This document shows positions 6,999 through 14,992 of a stretch of DNA of 32,574 nucleotides, in pieces (the first letter of the stretch is position 1; every line of letters begins with the position of its first letter). The position numbers were made by a program, and so were the translations under genes. Source of the DNA: Flavobacteriaceae bacterium UBA2000 (GTDB taxonomy: Bacteria; Bacteroidota; Bacteroidia; Flavobacteriales; Flavobacteriaceae); the NCBI GenBank assembly GCA_002335345.1, contig DDCS01000005.1:1-32574 (forward strand). The letters are read 5' to 3'. Under the pieces are notes generated by a model. That model saw nothing but the letters and a program-made list of their open reading frames with translations, was not told where the DNA came from and did not search any database.

Positions 6999-7962
6999 AA
7001 AACCAATATCAGAATTTATACAAAAGTACTACAAGCACTTTAACGCAGCGGCCTTAGTCGATGCAGCCAAAGGGTACCAAGAGCAGCTCAATCAAGGATC
7101 CAAAATGTTAGTGTCTTTAGCCGGAGCAATGAGTACCGCCGAATTGGGAAAAATATTTTCGGATATGATTCGCCAAGATAAGGTGCAGATTATCTCATGT
7201 ACCGGGGCTAATTTGGAAGAAGACGTTATGAATTTAGTGGCGCACTCTCACTATGAGCGTGTCCCAAATTATCGTGATCTTACTCCAGAACAGGAGTGGG
7301 CATTACTCGAGCGTGGACTGAACCGCGTAACCGATACCTGCATTCCAGAAGAGGAGGCCTTTCGCAGACTTCAGGGACATATATTTGACATTTGGAAAGA
7401 AGCCGAGCAGCGCAATGAGCGTTATTTTCCGCATGAATTCATGTATAAATTGCTTCTTAGCGGGGTTTTAGAACCCTATTATGAAATTGACCTAAAGGAT
7501 TCATGGATGTATGCCGCAGCGCAAAAAAACCTGCCTATGGTTGTGCCTGGCTGGGAAGACAGTACCCTGGGTAATATTTTTGCCAGTTACGTGCTCAAAG
7601 GAGAGCTCAAGGCCTCGACGATGAAATCAGGAATTGAGTACATGACCTTTTTGGCCGATTGGTATACGGCCAACTCAAGTAAGGGCATTGGCTTTTTCCA
7701 AATTGGAGGCGGGATTGCCGGTGATTTCCCAATTTGTGTGGTGCCTATGCTTTATCAAGATATGGAACGAACAGACACACCGTTTTGGAGTTATTTTTGT
7801 CAAATTAGTGATTCAACCACCAGCTATGGAAGTTATTCTGGGGCCGTGCCTAATGAAAAAATTACTTGGGGTAAATTGGATATCCATACGCCCAAATATA
7901 TTATAGAAAGTGACGCCACCATTGTGGCCCCATTAATTTTTGCTTATTTATTAGACTATTAA
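6991..7962 (+). CDS. Deoxyhypusine synthase-like protein, probable homospermidine synthase
   Basis: This 323-residue protein is a full-length deoxyhypusine synthase homologue. It carries SCTGANLEEDVMNL (NAD region), GGGIAGDFPI, SYSGAVPNEKITWGK and the equivalent of the catalytic Lys in WGKL (K295). In eukaryotes and archaea this enzyme moves the aminobutyl group of spermidine onto eIF5A; bacteria have no eIF5A. The same chemistry with putrescine as acceptor gives homospermidine, as in plant homospermidine synthases that arose from deoxyhypusine synthase. Its start overlaps the end of speB by 8 bases, which places it right after the putrescine-forming steps, and homospermidine is the typical major polyamine of Flavobacteriaceae. 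The frame is open further upstream, but the ATG at 6991 fits the family N-terminus. Product assignment is inference. Confidence 0.85.
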   Translation: MSKKPISEFIQKYYKHFNAAALVDAAKGYQEQLNQGSKMLVSLAGAMSTAELGKIFSDMIRQDKVQIISCTGANLEEDVMNLVAHSHYERVPNYRDLTPEQEWALLERGLNRVTDTCIPEEEAFRRLQGHIFDIWKEAEQRNERYFPHEFMYKLLLSGVLEPYYEIDLKDSWMYAAAQKNLPMVVPGWEDSTLGNIFASYVLKGELKASTMKSGIEYMTFLADWYTANSSKGIGFFQIGGGIAGDFPICVVPMLYQDMERTDTPFWSYFCQISDSTTSYGSYSGAVPNEKITWGKLDIHTPKYIIESDATIVAPLIFAYLLDY

Positions 7963-7964
7963 TT

Positions 7965-8267
7965 ATGAGACGTGTCATCGTAGATTACAAGAAACTAAAC
8001 AACGAAATACTTGACCTCTTGGTTGATAAATTTCCCTATGGTTACGAACAAGAGGACATTATTACTTTTAGAAATGCCCAAAATGAAGTCATTGAGGCCG
8101 TAGAGGTACGCACAGAGGACACCATTTATTTGGTCAAAGTCAGCAAGCGTCTGGCGGATACCATGGAAAGCTTTCAAGATGACGACAATGATTACGACGA
8201 TGACGAAAAAGAGAGCACAGATACCCCTGAATTGTCCGATGAGGACGGTGAAGAGGAAGATTATTAA
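7965..8267 (+). CDS. Small acidic protein following the polyamine genes, function unknown
   Basis: This 100-residue protein starts two bases after the stop of the deoxyhypusine synthase-like gene and so belongs to the polyamine operon. The N-terminal part (about 1-68) looks like a small folded domain with alternating hydrophobic pattern (VEVRTEDTIYLVKVSKRLAD). The tail from about residue 72 is almost only Asp, Glu and Ser/Thr (DDDNDYDDDEKES). I do not recognise a named family. An acidic tail could bind polycations such as polyamines or basic proteins, but that is only a guess from charge and neighbourhood. Homologues with the same organisation are, to my memory, common next to this gene in flavobacteria. 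Confidence 0.75.
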   Translation: MRRVIVDYKKLNNEILDLLVDKFPYGYEQEDIITFRNAQNEVIEAVEVRTEDTIYLVKVSKRLADTMESFQDDDNDYDDDEKESTDTPELSDEDGEEEDY

Positions 8268-8294
8268 ACGATAATTGATTTCTATATAAAGATC

Positions 8295-8708
8295 ATGAAT
8301 CCACAATTCCATTTGTCTTTGCCTTGTCGCCATTTGGAGGCGACACGTCGTTTTTTTACCGAAATTATTGGCGCCACGGTTGGGCGCCAATCAAATTTAT
8401 GGTGCGATATTAATCTTTTTGGTCATCAAATTACCTATACTCAATGTGGGGCCTTTCGATTCGACTACCCTAATTATAGTTTTGAGAAAACTATTTTGCC
8501 CTCGTTTCATTTTGGCGTGGTGTTACAACCTGCAGCCTGGAATGAACTTCATGATCGTTTAGAAAGAGAAGAATTTTTGCACACTCTGGCCACCGAGTTT
8601 TTAGCGGGTCGCGTGGGGGCACACCGCTCATTTTTTGTCAAAGATCCTAATGGATTTTTGATTGAGTTTAAGTGTTTTGATCAAGACGATGAGGTTTTTG
8701 CCCATTGA
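8295..8708 (+). CDS. VOC-fold (glyoxalase/bleomycin-resistance-like) protein
   Basis: This 137-residue protein has the two beta-alpha-beta-beta-beta modules of the vicinal oxygen chelate fold. The N-terminal strand carries a His (FHLSLPCRHLEATRRFFTEIIGA), the middle has SFHFGVVL, and the C-terminal strand has FFVKDPNGFLIEFKCF with the metal-ligand Glu. The family covers glyoxalase I, ring-cleaving dioxygenases and resistance proteins, and no substrate can be named here. It follows the acidic protein gene by 27 bases on the same strand. Its last 28 bases overlap the 3' end of the convergent glycosyltransferase gene. Confidence 0.85.
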   Translation: MNPQFHLSLPCRHLEATRRFFTEIIGATVGRQSNLWCDINLFGHQITYTQCGAFRFDYPNYSFEKTILPSFHFGVVLQPAAWNELHDRLEREEFLHTLATEFLAGRVGAHRSFFVKDPNGFLIEFKCFDQDDEVFAH

Positions 8709-10087
8709 TCCTTTTGGGCTTTAGAATTTTTGAGTTCCCAAAATAGATAGGCAAAAAGAAGCAGGTACTCTAGACTAAGCCAGAGCAATGACTCTTGGAC
8801 TAGTTCTTCTCCATAGGCTGTATAACTGAGAAATACGAGCATACTTCCCAACAAACCGATACGGCTTTGTGTCAGTATACTTAATACCAACACCGTGGTC
8901 CAATACCAGGGATGTACTGTGGTGGCGCAGAGCAGGTAAATTAAAACGGACCCCATCATCGCTTGGTAAATATTACTTTTTTGGGTCCAAACCCGATAAC
9001 TTAAATAAAAAATACTGAGCGCGGTAATTAAGGAGAGTGCGGGTCCAATTTGGGCAATGAGATTATAACCCTTCCACTGAAATCCGATCCAGCGCAGCAC
9101 GTAATAAATACTGGCATTAAATTCAAACTTTGTAAACCAAAGACCTGTGGTTGCTGTGTAATGGGCTATTGTTTCTGCGTTGAGCATGGGTAGAAATATA
9201 AGCCCGAGAGTCCCAATAACTCCCGTAATAAATAAGCGTATGGGTTTGATCGTTTGACTTTTTTTACATCTACCTGCGACGAATGCCCCGAGGACCGGGA
9301 GCAGCATCAAGGGGATTAGTTTAAGGCCAATTCCTATGCCCAACATGATGCCTGAAGTCAAATATTTTTTGCGCTCCAGCAGCAAAATACTGGCCAAAAT
9401 ACACACGGCCATAAGGCCCTCAAAGTGACCGTTACCCGTCAATTCAAGGATGATCAATGGGTTTAAGAAGTACCAATTGATGTATTTAGGATTCAATGAA
9501 CGATTTAACAATAAGCGACGGCCCAAGAAAAATACGGCAAGGTCTGCCAGAATTATAATGATCCTTAAAACCGATATTTGCGCTATAATCCCACGAATAC
9601 CGAGCCAATGAGGTAGGGCGAAGATCAATTGTTTTATCGGGGGGTAATTGCTGAAATTATTAGCGCTCAAAGACCCCATGGCACTTAACAACGCCCCGGA
9701 GTTTGGGAGCGTTATGCCCAGGAGTTCTGGCTGATTGATTATTGAATTTGGCGTATATAAATAGGGTGAAATTCCTTGAGCAAATAAGGCGCCGTCCCAT
9801 AAAAATCGATAAACATCTTGTGAGAGACTAGGCCAAGAGAAAATCAGTAAAATCCTGAGGATTAGGCCGGCATATAAATCTTTCTTCCATGAATTTAAAC
9901 CCTTATCTAGTGGGGCGCTCACCACACGCAACCAAGGCCAGCTCAATAACCATAATCCAGCGTAGGCGCTAAGCAGGATATTGGTTTGGCTTCGGCTTAT
10001 ATAATGCCCAATGAGGAAATAACCGACGCAAAGCAGCAGGAAAGTAAGCGCGAGTAAAGTGATATGGTTATGCCGCAGGGCCTTCAT
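8681..10087 (-). CDS. Polytopic GT-C glycosyltransferase (polyprenol-phosphate mannosyltransferase-like)
   Basis: This 468-residue protein has about a dozen hydrophobic helices. After the first helices it has a large loop with SQDVYRFLWDGALFAQGISPY (about residues 92-112). An Asp in such a first loop is the catalytic mark of GT-C enzymes, and QDVYRxxWDG is typical of bacterial mannosyltransferases that use polyprenyl-phosphate-linked sugars. It probably adds a hexose from a lipid-linked donor at the outer face of the inner membrane. A DPM1-like GT2, the kind of enzyme that makes such donors, is encoded at 14989-15699. It follows the beta-propeller lipoprotein gene by 11 bases on the same strand. 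Its stop lies 28 bases inside the convergent VOC gene. Acceptor and sugar are unknown. Confidence 0.8.
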   Translation of the reverse strand: MKALRHNHITLLALTFLLLCVGYFLIGHYISRSQTNILLSAYAGLWLLSWPWLRVVSAPLDKGLNSWKKDLYAGLILRILLIFSWPSLSQDVYRFLWDGALFAQGISPYLYTPNSIINQPELLGITLPNSGALLSAMGSLSANNFSNYPPIKQLIFALPHWLGIRGIIAQISVLRIIIILADLAVFFLGRRLLLNRSLNPKYINWYFLNPLIILELTGNGHFEGLMAVCILASILLLERKKYLTSGIMLGIGIGLKLIPLMLLPVLGAFVAGRCKKSQTIKPIRLFITGVIGTLGLIFLPMLNAETIAHYTATTGLWFTKFEFNASIYYVLRWIGFQWKGYNLIAQIGPALSLITALSIFYLSYRVWTQKSNIYQAMMGSVLIYLLCATTVHPWYWTTVLVLSILTQSRIGLLGSMLVFLSYTAYGEELVQESLLWLSLEYLLLFAYLFWELKNSKAQKDQWAKTSSS

Positions 10088-10098
10088 GGCCTGTTAGT

Positions 10099-11202
10099 TT
10101 AATCCTGCCACTCGGCAATAAACAAGTTGGTATCACGTGTTCCCCCATTATTTCTATTTGAGGAAAACACTAAATACTTGCCGTCATTACTAAAGACCGG
10201 AAAGGCGTCAAAGGTTTCACTATGCGTAATACGCGTTAGATTTTTTCCGTCGGTATCAATCATATAAAGATTGAAAGGAAATCCGCGCTCAGCCTCGAAA
10301 TTACTGGAAAATAATATTTTGTCCCCGCTCGGGTGAAAAAATGGACTCCAGTTTGCATTGCCCAAACGCGTCAACTGTCGTAGGTCAGACCCGTCGGCAT
10401 TACAGATAAACAATTCCATTTCTGTAGGTTCCACGAGTCCGTCCGCCAATAAAGTCTTGTATTTTTCGATGGCTTCAGGTGTTTTTGGTCGTGAAGAACG
10501 GAAAATAATTTGGGTGCCATCGGGCGAGAAAAATGCGCCGCCATCATAACCTAGCTCATCGGTAATTTGCGTGACATTCGAGCCATCAATATTCATGGTA
10601 TACAATTCTAAATCCCCACTTCTCGTTGAGGTAAATACAATTTTGTCCCCCTTTGGCGAGACAGTGGCTTCAGCATCATAACCGGGTTCATTGGTGAGTT
10701 GCCCGGTAATATTGCCCTGTAGGTCTGCCACGAAAATATCGAAGCTATCGTAAACCGGCCAAACGTAATTACCGTTTTTTCTCAAGGGAACCTCAGGACA
10801 GGCCTCATTATCCAAATGTGTTGAAGCATAGACGAAATGAGTGTTGTCCGGTAAAAAATAACCACATGTGGTTCGTCCCTTTCCCGTTGAAATCATCGGA
10901 GGTTGATTGGCTGAAAATTCTTCATCGACATTCATGAGAAACATTTGATCGCAACCTACGCCCCAATCGGCATTGTTTGATTGAAAAAGAAGTTGCTGAT
11001 CGTCAAAACGCCAATAGGCTTCAGCATTGTCGCCTCCAAAAGTGACTTGACGCAATGATTTAAAATGCGTCTCTTCCGGATAGATGAGCAGATTATCAGG
11101 CGCAGTATTTTGCGCCGTCTCTTCTTGGGGGTCTTGCTTCTGTTGTTTTTGACCACAGGCAGCAAAAATCAAAAGCAACAATACAAGGTGTAGGTTTCTC
11201 AT
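10099..11202 (-). CDS. TolB-like (PD40) beta-propeller lipoprotein
   Basis: This 367-residue protein begins with a lipoprotein signal (MRNLHLVLLLLIFAACG, lipid-accepting Cys at residue 16), then a Gln/Glu-rich linker. The body has about five PD40/TolB-type propeller blades, recognisable by SPKGDKIVFTSTRSGDLELY, SPDGTQIIFRSSR, HPSGDKILFSSN and SNDGKYLVFSSNRN. Such propellers are protein- or ligand-binding platforms anchored to the cell envelope. The open frame extends 38 residues upstream to 11316, but that part would run through the divergent gene, and the lipobox fits a start at 11202. It shares a 31-base divergent intergenic region with the M28 peptidase. No enzymatic role can be stated. 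Confidence 0.85.
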   Translation of the reverse strand: MRNLHLVLLLLIFAACGQKQQKQDPQEETAQNTAPDNLLIYPEETHFKSLRQVTFGGDNAEAYWRFDDQQLLFQSNNADWGVGCDQMFLMNVDEEFSANQPPMISTGKGRTTCGYFLPDNTHFVYASTHLDNEACPEVPLRKNGNYVWPVYDSFDIFVADLQGNITGQLTNEPGYDAEATVSPKGDKIVFTSTRSGDLELYTMNIDGSNVTQITDELGYDGGAFFSPDGTQIIFRSSRPKTPEAIEKYKTLLADGLVEPTEMELFICNADGSDLRQLTRLGNANWSPFFHPSGDKILFSSNFEAERGFPFNLYMIDTDGKNLTRITHSETFDAFPVFSNDGKYLVFSSNRNNGGTRDTNLFIAEWQD

Positions 11203-11210
11203 TTTTGGAC

Positions 11211-11228
11211 TATTTTTGTGCAAAAATA
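11211..11228. promoter_or_regulatory. Palindrome of two face-to-face -7 boxes (divergent promoters)
   Basis: TATTTTTG (11211-11218), TG, CAAAAATA (11221-11228) is a perfect 8-base inverted repeat. Each arm is an exact TAnnTTTG box, one for the plus-strand peptidase gene (ATG 11234) and one for the minus-strand propeller gene (start 11202). Each predicted start site would lie inside the other box, leaving leaders of only about 10-12 bases. Confidence 0.55.
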
Positions 11229-11233
11229 AAGAT

Positions 11234-12472
11234 ATGCGCACAATTACAGTCCTTTTTTCCTTATTGATTTTATCTTCTTGTGGGGCCCCTTCTGTGGCTC
11301 CCGTCGACCAGCTCAAAACAGATGTAGCCTATTTGGCGTCTGATGAATTAGAGGGTAGAGAGACGGGGACAAAAGGAGAGCAACTGGCTGCTGACTATTT
11401 GGCTCAGCGTTTTGCTGCCCTGGGACTTTCCCCAAAAGGAGTTGAGGATTACCGTCAAAAATTCAGTTATAAACCCAGTACGAATCCCCATGAGCAAACC
11501 AAAGTTGATGCGCCGAGCCAAGACCAGGGGATGCCTCAAGGAATTAACGTGATTGGTTACAAAGATAATGGTGCGGATAAGACGGTGATCATCGGAGCGC
11601 ATTTCGATCATTTAGGATGGGGTGGTGAAGGGTCCCTTTATCGCGATAGCATTCCCAGTGTCCATAATGGAGCAGACGACAATGCCAGTGGCGTTGCTTT
11701 ACTTTTGTATTTGGCAGAGCGGCTCAAGGACGAGAAAAATACCCAAAGTAATTATTTGTTTATTGGATTTTCTGGTGAAGAAAAAGGTCTGTTAGGATCA
11801 AATTACTTTGCAAAAAACCCAACCATAGATTTGGCCTCTGTAAACGTGATGATCAATATGGATATGGTGGGGCGTCTGAATGAAGAAAATACTTTGGCCG
11901 TCCACGGAGTAGGGACCTCGCCAAGATTCAAACAACTCCTTTTTGCCAACAATGATTTTGGGTTGAACATTGCAGAGCATGAAAGCGGTGTTGGCCCCTC
12001 AGACCATACTTCTTTTTATTTAATGGATTTACCGGTACTTCATTTTTTTACAGGGCAGCATGAAGATTATCACAAGCCCTCAGATGACGCGGATAAAATC
12101 AACTATCCAGGATTAGAAACCATAGGACAATATATCTATGCCTTAGTCACTGATCTCGACGATGACCCCAAGTTGAGTTTCCGCAAAACGAAAAATGAGA
12201 GCGAAGAAACGCCTCGCTTTAAAGTAGGATTGGGTGTTATTCCGGATTATCTATACACGGGAACGGGAATGCGCATCGATGGCGTGAGTGAAGACAAGCC
12301 GGCACAAAAAGCGGGGCTTCAAAAAGGAGATGTTGTGGTTCGTTTAGGAGACAGTACAGTGACCGATATGATGAGTTATATGCGCGCACTGTCTGTGTTC
12401 AAGCAAGGCGATTCAACACAGGCGACTATCGAGCGCGGCGCCGAGTCTCTTGAGTTTCGGATCGATTTTTAA
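11234..12472 (+). CDS. M28-family zinc aminopeptidase lipoprotein with PDZ domain
   Basis: This 412-residue protein starts with a lipoprotein signal (LLILSSC, Cys at residue 16). A peptidase family M28 domain follows, with the zinc-binding and catalytic series GAHFDHLG, NGADDNASG, SGEEKGLLGS, NMDMVGRL and SDHTSFYL. The C-terminal 90 residues form a PDZ domain (GMRIDGVSEDKPAQKAGLQKGDVVVRLGD). Such enzymes remove N-terminal residues from peptides and act in the periplasm or at the outer membrane; the PDZ domain may guide substrates. The start at 11234 was chosen over an upstream in-frame ATG at 11216 because the lipobox then sits at the usual distance and the promoter box ends at 11218. The gene converges with the LpxR-like gene, five bases apart. 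Confidence 0.92.
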   Translation: MRTITVLFSLLILSSCGAPSVAPVDQLKTDVAYLASDELEGRETGTKGEQLAADYLAQRFAALGLSPKGVEDYRQKFSYKPSTNPHEQTKVDAPSQDQGMPQGINVIGYKDNGADKTVIIGAHFDHLGWGGEGSLYRDSIPSVHNGADDNASGVALLLYLAERLKDEKNTQSNYLFIGFSGEEKGLLGSNYFAKNPTIDLASVNVMINMDMVGRLNEENTLAVHGVGTSPRFKQLLFANNDFGLNIAEHESGVGPSDHTSFYLMDLPVLHFFTGQHEDYHKPSDDADKINYPGLETIGQYIYALVTDLDDDPKLSFRKTKNESEETPRFKVGLGVIPDYLYTGTGMRIDGVSEDKPAQKAGLQKGDVVVRLGDSTVTDMMSYMRALSVFKQGDSTQATIERGAESLEFRIDF

Positions 12473-12477
12473 GGCCA

Positions 12478-13482
12478 TCAATAGCGTCGACTGTAGGACA
12501 ATGAAACGTAGAGGTGGGGTTCAGCGCTGCGATTGCGGGCTGATTCGTAATGATATTTGAGGAAGACGTCATTTCGTTTGTAGCGCCAAAAAAAGCCGAC
12601 ATTAAAAAAATACATCATTCGATAAGGGGTAACCGTATAGACTGAGTTGTCACCAAGCCAATTGCCTTGTAACATGGCGTCGTGTAGCACGTAACGATAT
12701 CCAAAGCGGGTGGAAAAGAACAGTTCTGTTTCGCGTCCCAGTAATTGGCCATACGCCATACTCTTTTGAAGAGAAGATCGGCGTCCAAAATAAAATACGG
12801 CATCTTGCTCGACATAAGCGTCTTTGGTGCCCAGTGCTGCCTTTGGATTTAAGGAAAAGTAAACGGCAAAAGGCTTGGGATTCCATTGCCATTCACGGAC
12901 ATATTCGTAATAGGCATTGAGATGAAAACTATTATCTACTTGAGAAAGCCATGTGGCAATTTTAGAATCTACCGTTGCCGAATTGTGAAAGGCGCTTTGA
13001 ACAGTCTCTGAACCAGACCATGGGCCCGCAATACCAAAAACAAAATTATAACGATTCAAATGTGCTCTGCGGGTAACGGTCAGTCCATTATTAAGACCAA
13101 TAAAGCCAGCATAGGGGCGGTCTAAGAATTTTATTTTGTCGGTCAAAAGGTCTGTAGGGGTATAAATTTCCTGATACAGGACTAAGCTGTATTGACGGGT
13201 TTGTCTTTGCTCCAGTTGCTTCGGGGAAAGAGGGAGCCATCGGTGCAATCCTAAAAAACTTCCGGTAGAGTAGTAGCGATCAGTGAAATGTAAAAAATCA
13301 TTGTCTTGACGCAGTTCAAATTGATCAAAATAATCAGGGGACCACAAGGTGCTTTCTAATGAATCAATGCGTTGTGTTTGGGATTCCAGATGTTGTTCTT
13401 TCGACGCGATTAAGGTTTGCGCGTTCAGACTTGAACTGACGATCAAAAACAGCAACGCTATGTAATGAAAGATTTTGATCAT
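12478..13482 (-). CDS. LpxR-like outer-membrane lipid A deacylase family protein (DUF2219)
   Basis: This 334-residue protein has a signal peptide (about 1-22, ending LNAQ), a Gln/Ser-rich linker, and a beta-rich domain with alternating aromatic residues ending in SLSYSRRY, a typical last strand of outer-membrane barrels. The LpxR marks are QDNDFLHFTDRYYSTG (N61-D62), LDRPYAGF and GIAGPWSGSETVQSAFHN. LpxR removes the 3'-acyloxyacyl chain from lipid A in enterobacteria; bacteroidetal relatives are not characterised as far as I know, so a different lipid substrate is possible. The start at 13482 gives a clean signal peptide and a 7-base gap to the gene upstream; an ATG at 13509 would overlap it. 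It is the last gene of the long minus-strand run that starts at 22072. Confidence 0.8.
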   Translation of the reverse strand: MIKIFHYIALLFLIVSSSLNAQTLIASKEQHLESQTQRIDSLESTLWSPDYFDQFELRQDNDFLHFTDRYYSTGSFLGLHRWLPLSPKQLEQRQTRQYSLVLYQEIYTPTDLLTDKIKFLDRPYAGFIGLNNGLTVTRRAHLNRYNFVFGIAGPWSGSETVQSAFHNSATVDSKIATWLSQVDNSFHLNAYYEYVREWQWNPKPFAVYFSLNPKAALGTKDAYVEQDAVFYFGRRSSLQKSMAYGQLLGRETELFFSTRFGYRYVLHDAMLQGNWLGDNSVYTVTPYRMMYFFNVGFFWRYKRNDVFLKYHYESARNRSAEPHLYVSLSYSRRY

Positions 13483-13489
13483 GCCCCGT

Positions 13490-14992
13490 TCAATGCTTAA
13501 ACCTGTCAAAAATACTTTTTATTAAAAGATAACCGAAACCCAAGATACAGAGTATATGAAATGGGGCTAAACCATAATCACCAGTCGTACCCATTTTTGT
13601 GGCCAGAAATAAGCCAAAAAGCGCATAAAGCATCAGAAATAGTTCCAAAACAACAGGGGCTATTGCCCCCCCCGCGGAATAATTTGCCCGAGTCTTGACC
13701 CGATCGCCCCGCTTTGCGTTAACCGTATTGACTTTTGGCGTGCGTACAAATGGAGTGATTACCCCAAGGTGTCCTTGAATAACAGCAATGGCGTTGTTTG
13801 CTGAAAGGCCAATGGCGAGGGTGAAAAAGACAATGAAATCAAAAAAGGCCTGCGCCCAAGATAGGTTGCGCTGTGTATTAAACATTTTATAGGCTCCGGT
13901 ATAGGACCAGAGGAACAGTAGTGTGGTTAGGCCAAAAGATTGGAATAAATAAAAAATCCAGGACCATTGTGGATGACTGTTTTTAATCCATAATAGGGGT
14001 AAACTCAGGACAATAAGGATCAGAACCAAAAAAAATATCGAGCTGCTAAACAAATGGGCCGTGCCAAAAACTTTTTCTTTAAGGCTCAGGTCTTTTTTAG
14101 CCCATAAGCGACGCCAAAGTTGCCTGAAATTTTGTGCCCCACCTTTATTCCATCTGAATTGTTGACTTCGTGCGGCTTGAACGCTCTGGGGTAATTGTGC
14201 CGGCGTAATAATGTCTGGGCGATACAGGATCCGCCATCCTTTGAGTTGGGCGCGATAGCTCAGATCAAGGTCTTCGGTTAGCGTCGTGCCGGACCAATTT
14301 CCAGCCTCTTCAATACAGGATTTGCGCCAGATTCCGGCAGTCCCATTAAAATTCATGAATACGCCATGGGCTTGTCGTCCGATTTGCTCAAGACCAAAGT
14401 GTAAATCCAGGGCAAAGGCCTGAACCCGTGTCAAAATTGAATGCGCTCGGTTGAGGTGTCCCCAGCGGGTTTGCACCACGCCAATTTTTGGATCCTTGAA
14501 GTAGGGCATACTGCGCAAGAGCCAATCGCTTTGCGGCAGAAAATCCGCGTCAAAAATGGCGATAAACTCACCCGTAGCCGCTGCTAAACCCTCTTTGAGG
14601 GCGCCTGCTTTAAATCCAGTTCTATGTCTTCGGTGTAGGTGTCTGATTGGGATTCCTTTTGCATTGAGCTTAGAAACGAGCGCGCCCACCATGGCGGTCG
14701 TCTGGTCTGTTGAATCATCGAGCACCTGAATTTCGAGACGATCCATTGGATATTGTATTGCCGCCACTTGTCTTATGAGCGCTTGGATCACATTTTGCTC
14801 ATTGTAAATGGGCAGTTGAATCGTTACTCTAGGTAAGTCGTCTTTTAGACTCAGGGGGGGCAATTGGTTTTTTGTGAATAGGTTTCTCGCCCCTTTAAAT
14901 TTGTGAAAAAGTAGGACCTGCGTTACGGCAAAGAGCAATACGATGAACAGGCAAAGCGCATAAATAAGGACGGTGAGAAACTCCAAGATCAT
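13490..14992 (-). CDS. Membrane GT2 glycosyltransferase, cellulose-synthase-like (CslA-like)
   Basis: This 500-residue processive-type family 2 glycosyltransferase has an N-terminal helix (about 5-30), a cytoplasmic GT-A domain (50-300) and a C-terminal set of four to five helices. The D,D,D,QxxRW pattern is complete: DDS at 92-94, DAD at 148-150, ED at 240-241 and QQFRW at 277-281. The sequence resembles plant CslA beta-mannan synthases and bacterial cellulose-synthase-family proteins, so it probably forms a beta-linked glycan or glycolipid at the inner membrane from a nucleotide sugar. Its start overlaps the stop of the preceding DPM1-like gene by 4 bases. A glycan-only role unrelated to arsenic is possible, as is glycosylation of an arsenosugar or lipid. 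Confidence 0.87.
   Translation of the reverse strand: MILEFLTVLIYALCLFIVLLFAVTQVLLFHKFKGARNLFTKNQLPPLSLKDDLPRVTIQLPIYNEQNVIQALIRQVAAIQYPMDRLEIQVLDDSTDQTTAMVGALVSKLNAKGIPIRHLHRRHRTGFKAGALKEGLAAATGEFIAIFDADFLPQSDWLLRSMPYFKDPKIGVVQTRWGHLNRAHSILTRVQAFALDLHFGLEQIGRQAHGVFMNFNGTAGIWRKSCIEEAGNWSGTTLTEDLDLSYRAQLKGWRILYRPDIITPAQLPQSVQAARSQQFRWNKGGAQNFRQLWRRLWAKKDLSLKEKVFGTAHLFSSSIFFLVLILIVLSLPLLWIKNSHPQWSWIFYLFQSFGLTTLLFLWSYTGAYKMFNTQRNLSWAQAFFDFIVFFTLAIGLSANNAIAVIQGHLGVITPFVRTPKVNTVNAKRGDRVKTRANYSAGGAIAPVVLELFLMLYALFGLFLATKMGTTGDYGLAPFHILCILGFGYLLIKSIFDRFKH

Noticed and set aside
7995..8390. 131-codon minus-strand frame opposite the acidic protein gene
   Set aside because: It mirrors the acidic codons of the sense gene (runs of Ile/Val from Asp codons), has no family motif, and the sense frame continues the polyamine operon with a 2-base gap.
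11203..11316. 38-residue upstream extension of the beta-propeller lipoprotein
   Set aside because: It would read through the divergent promoter and the start of the M28 gene, and it would bury the lipobox in the interior of the protein.
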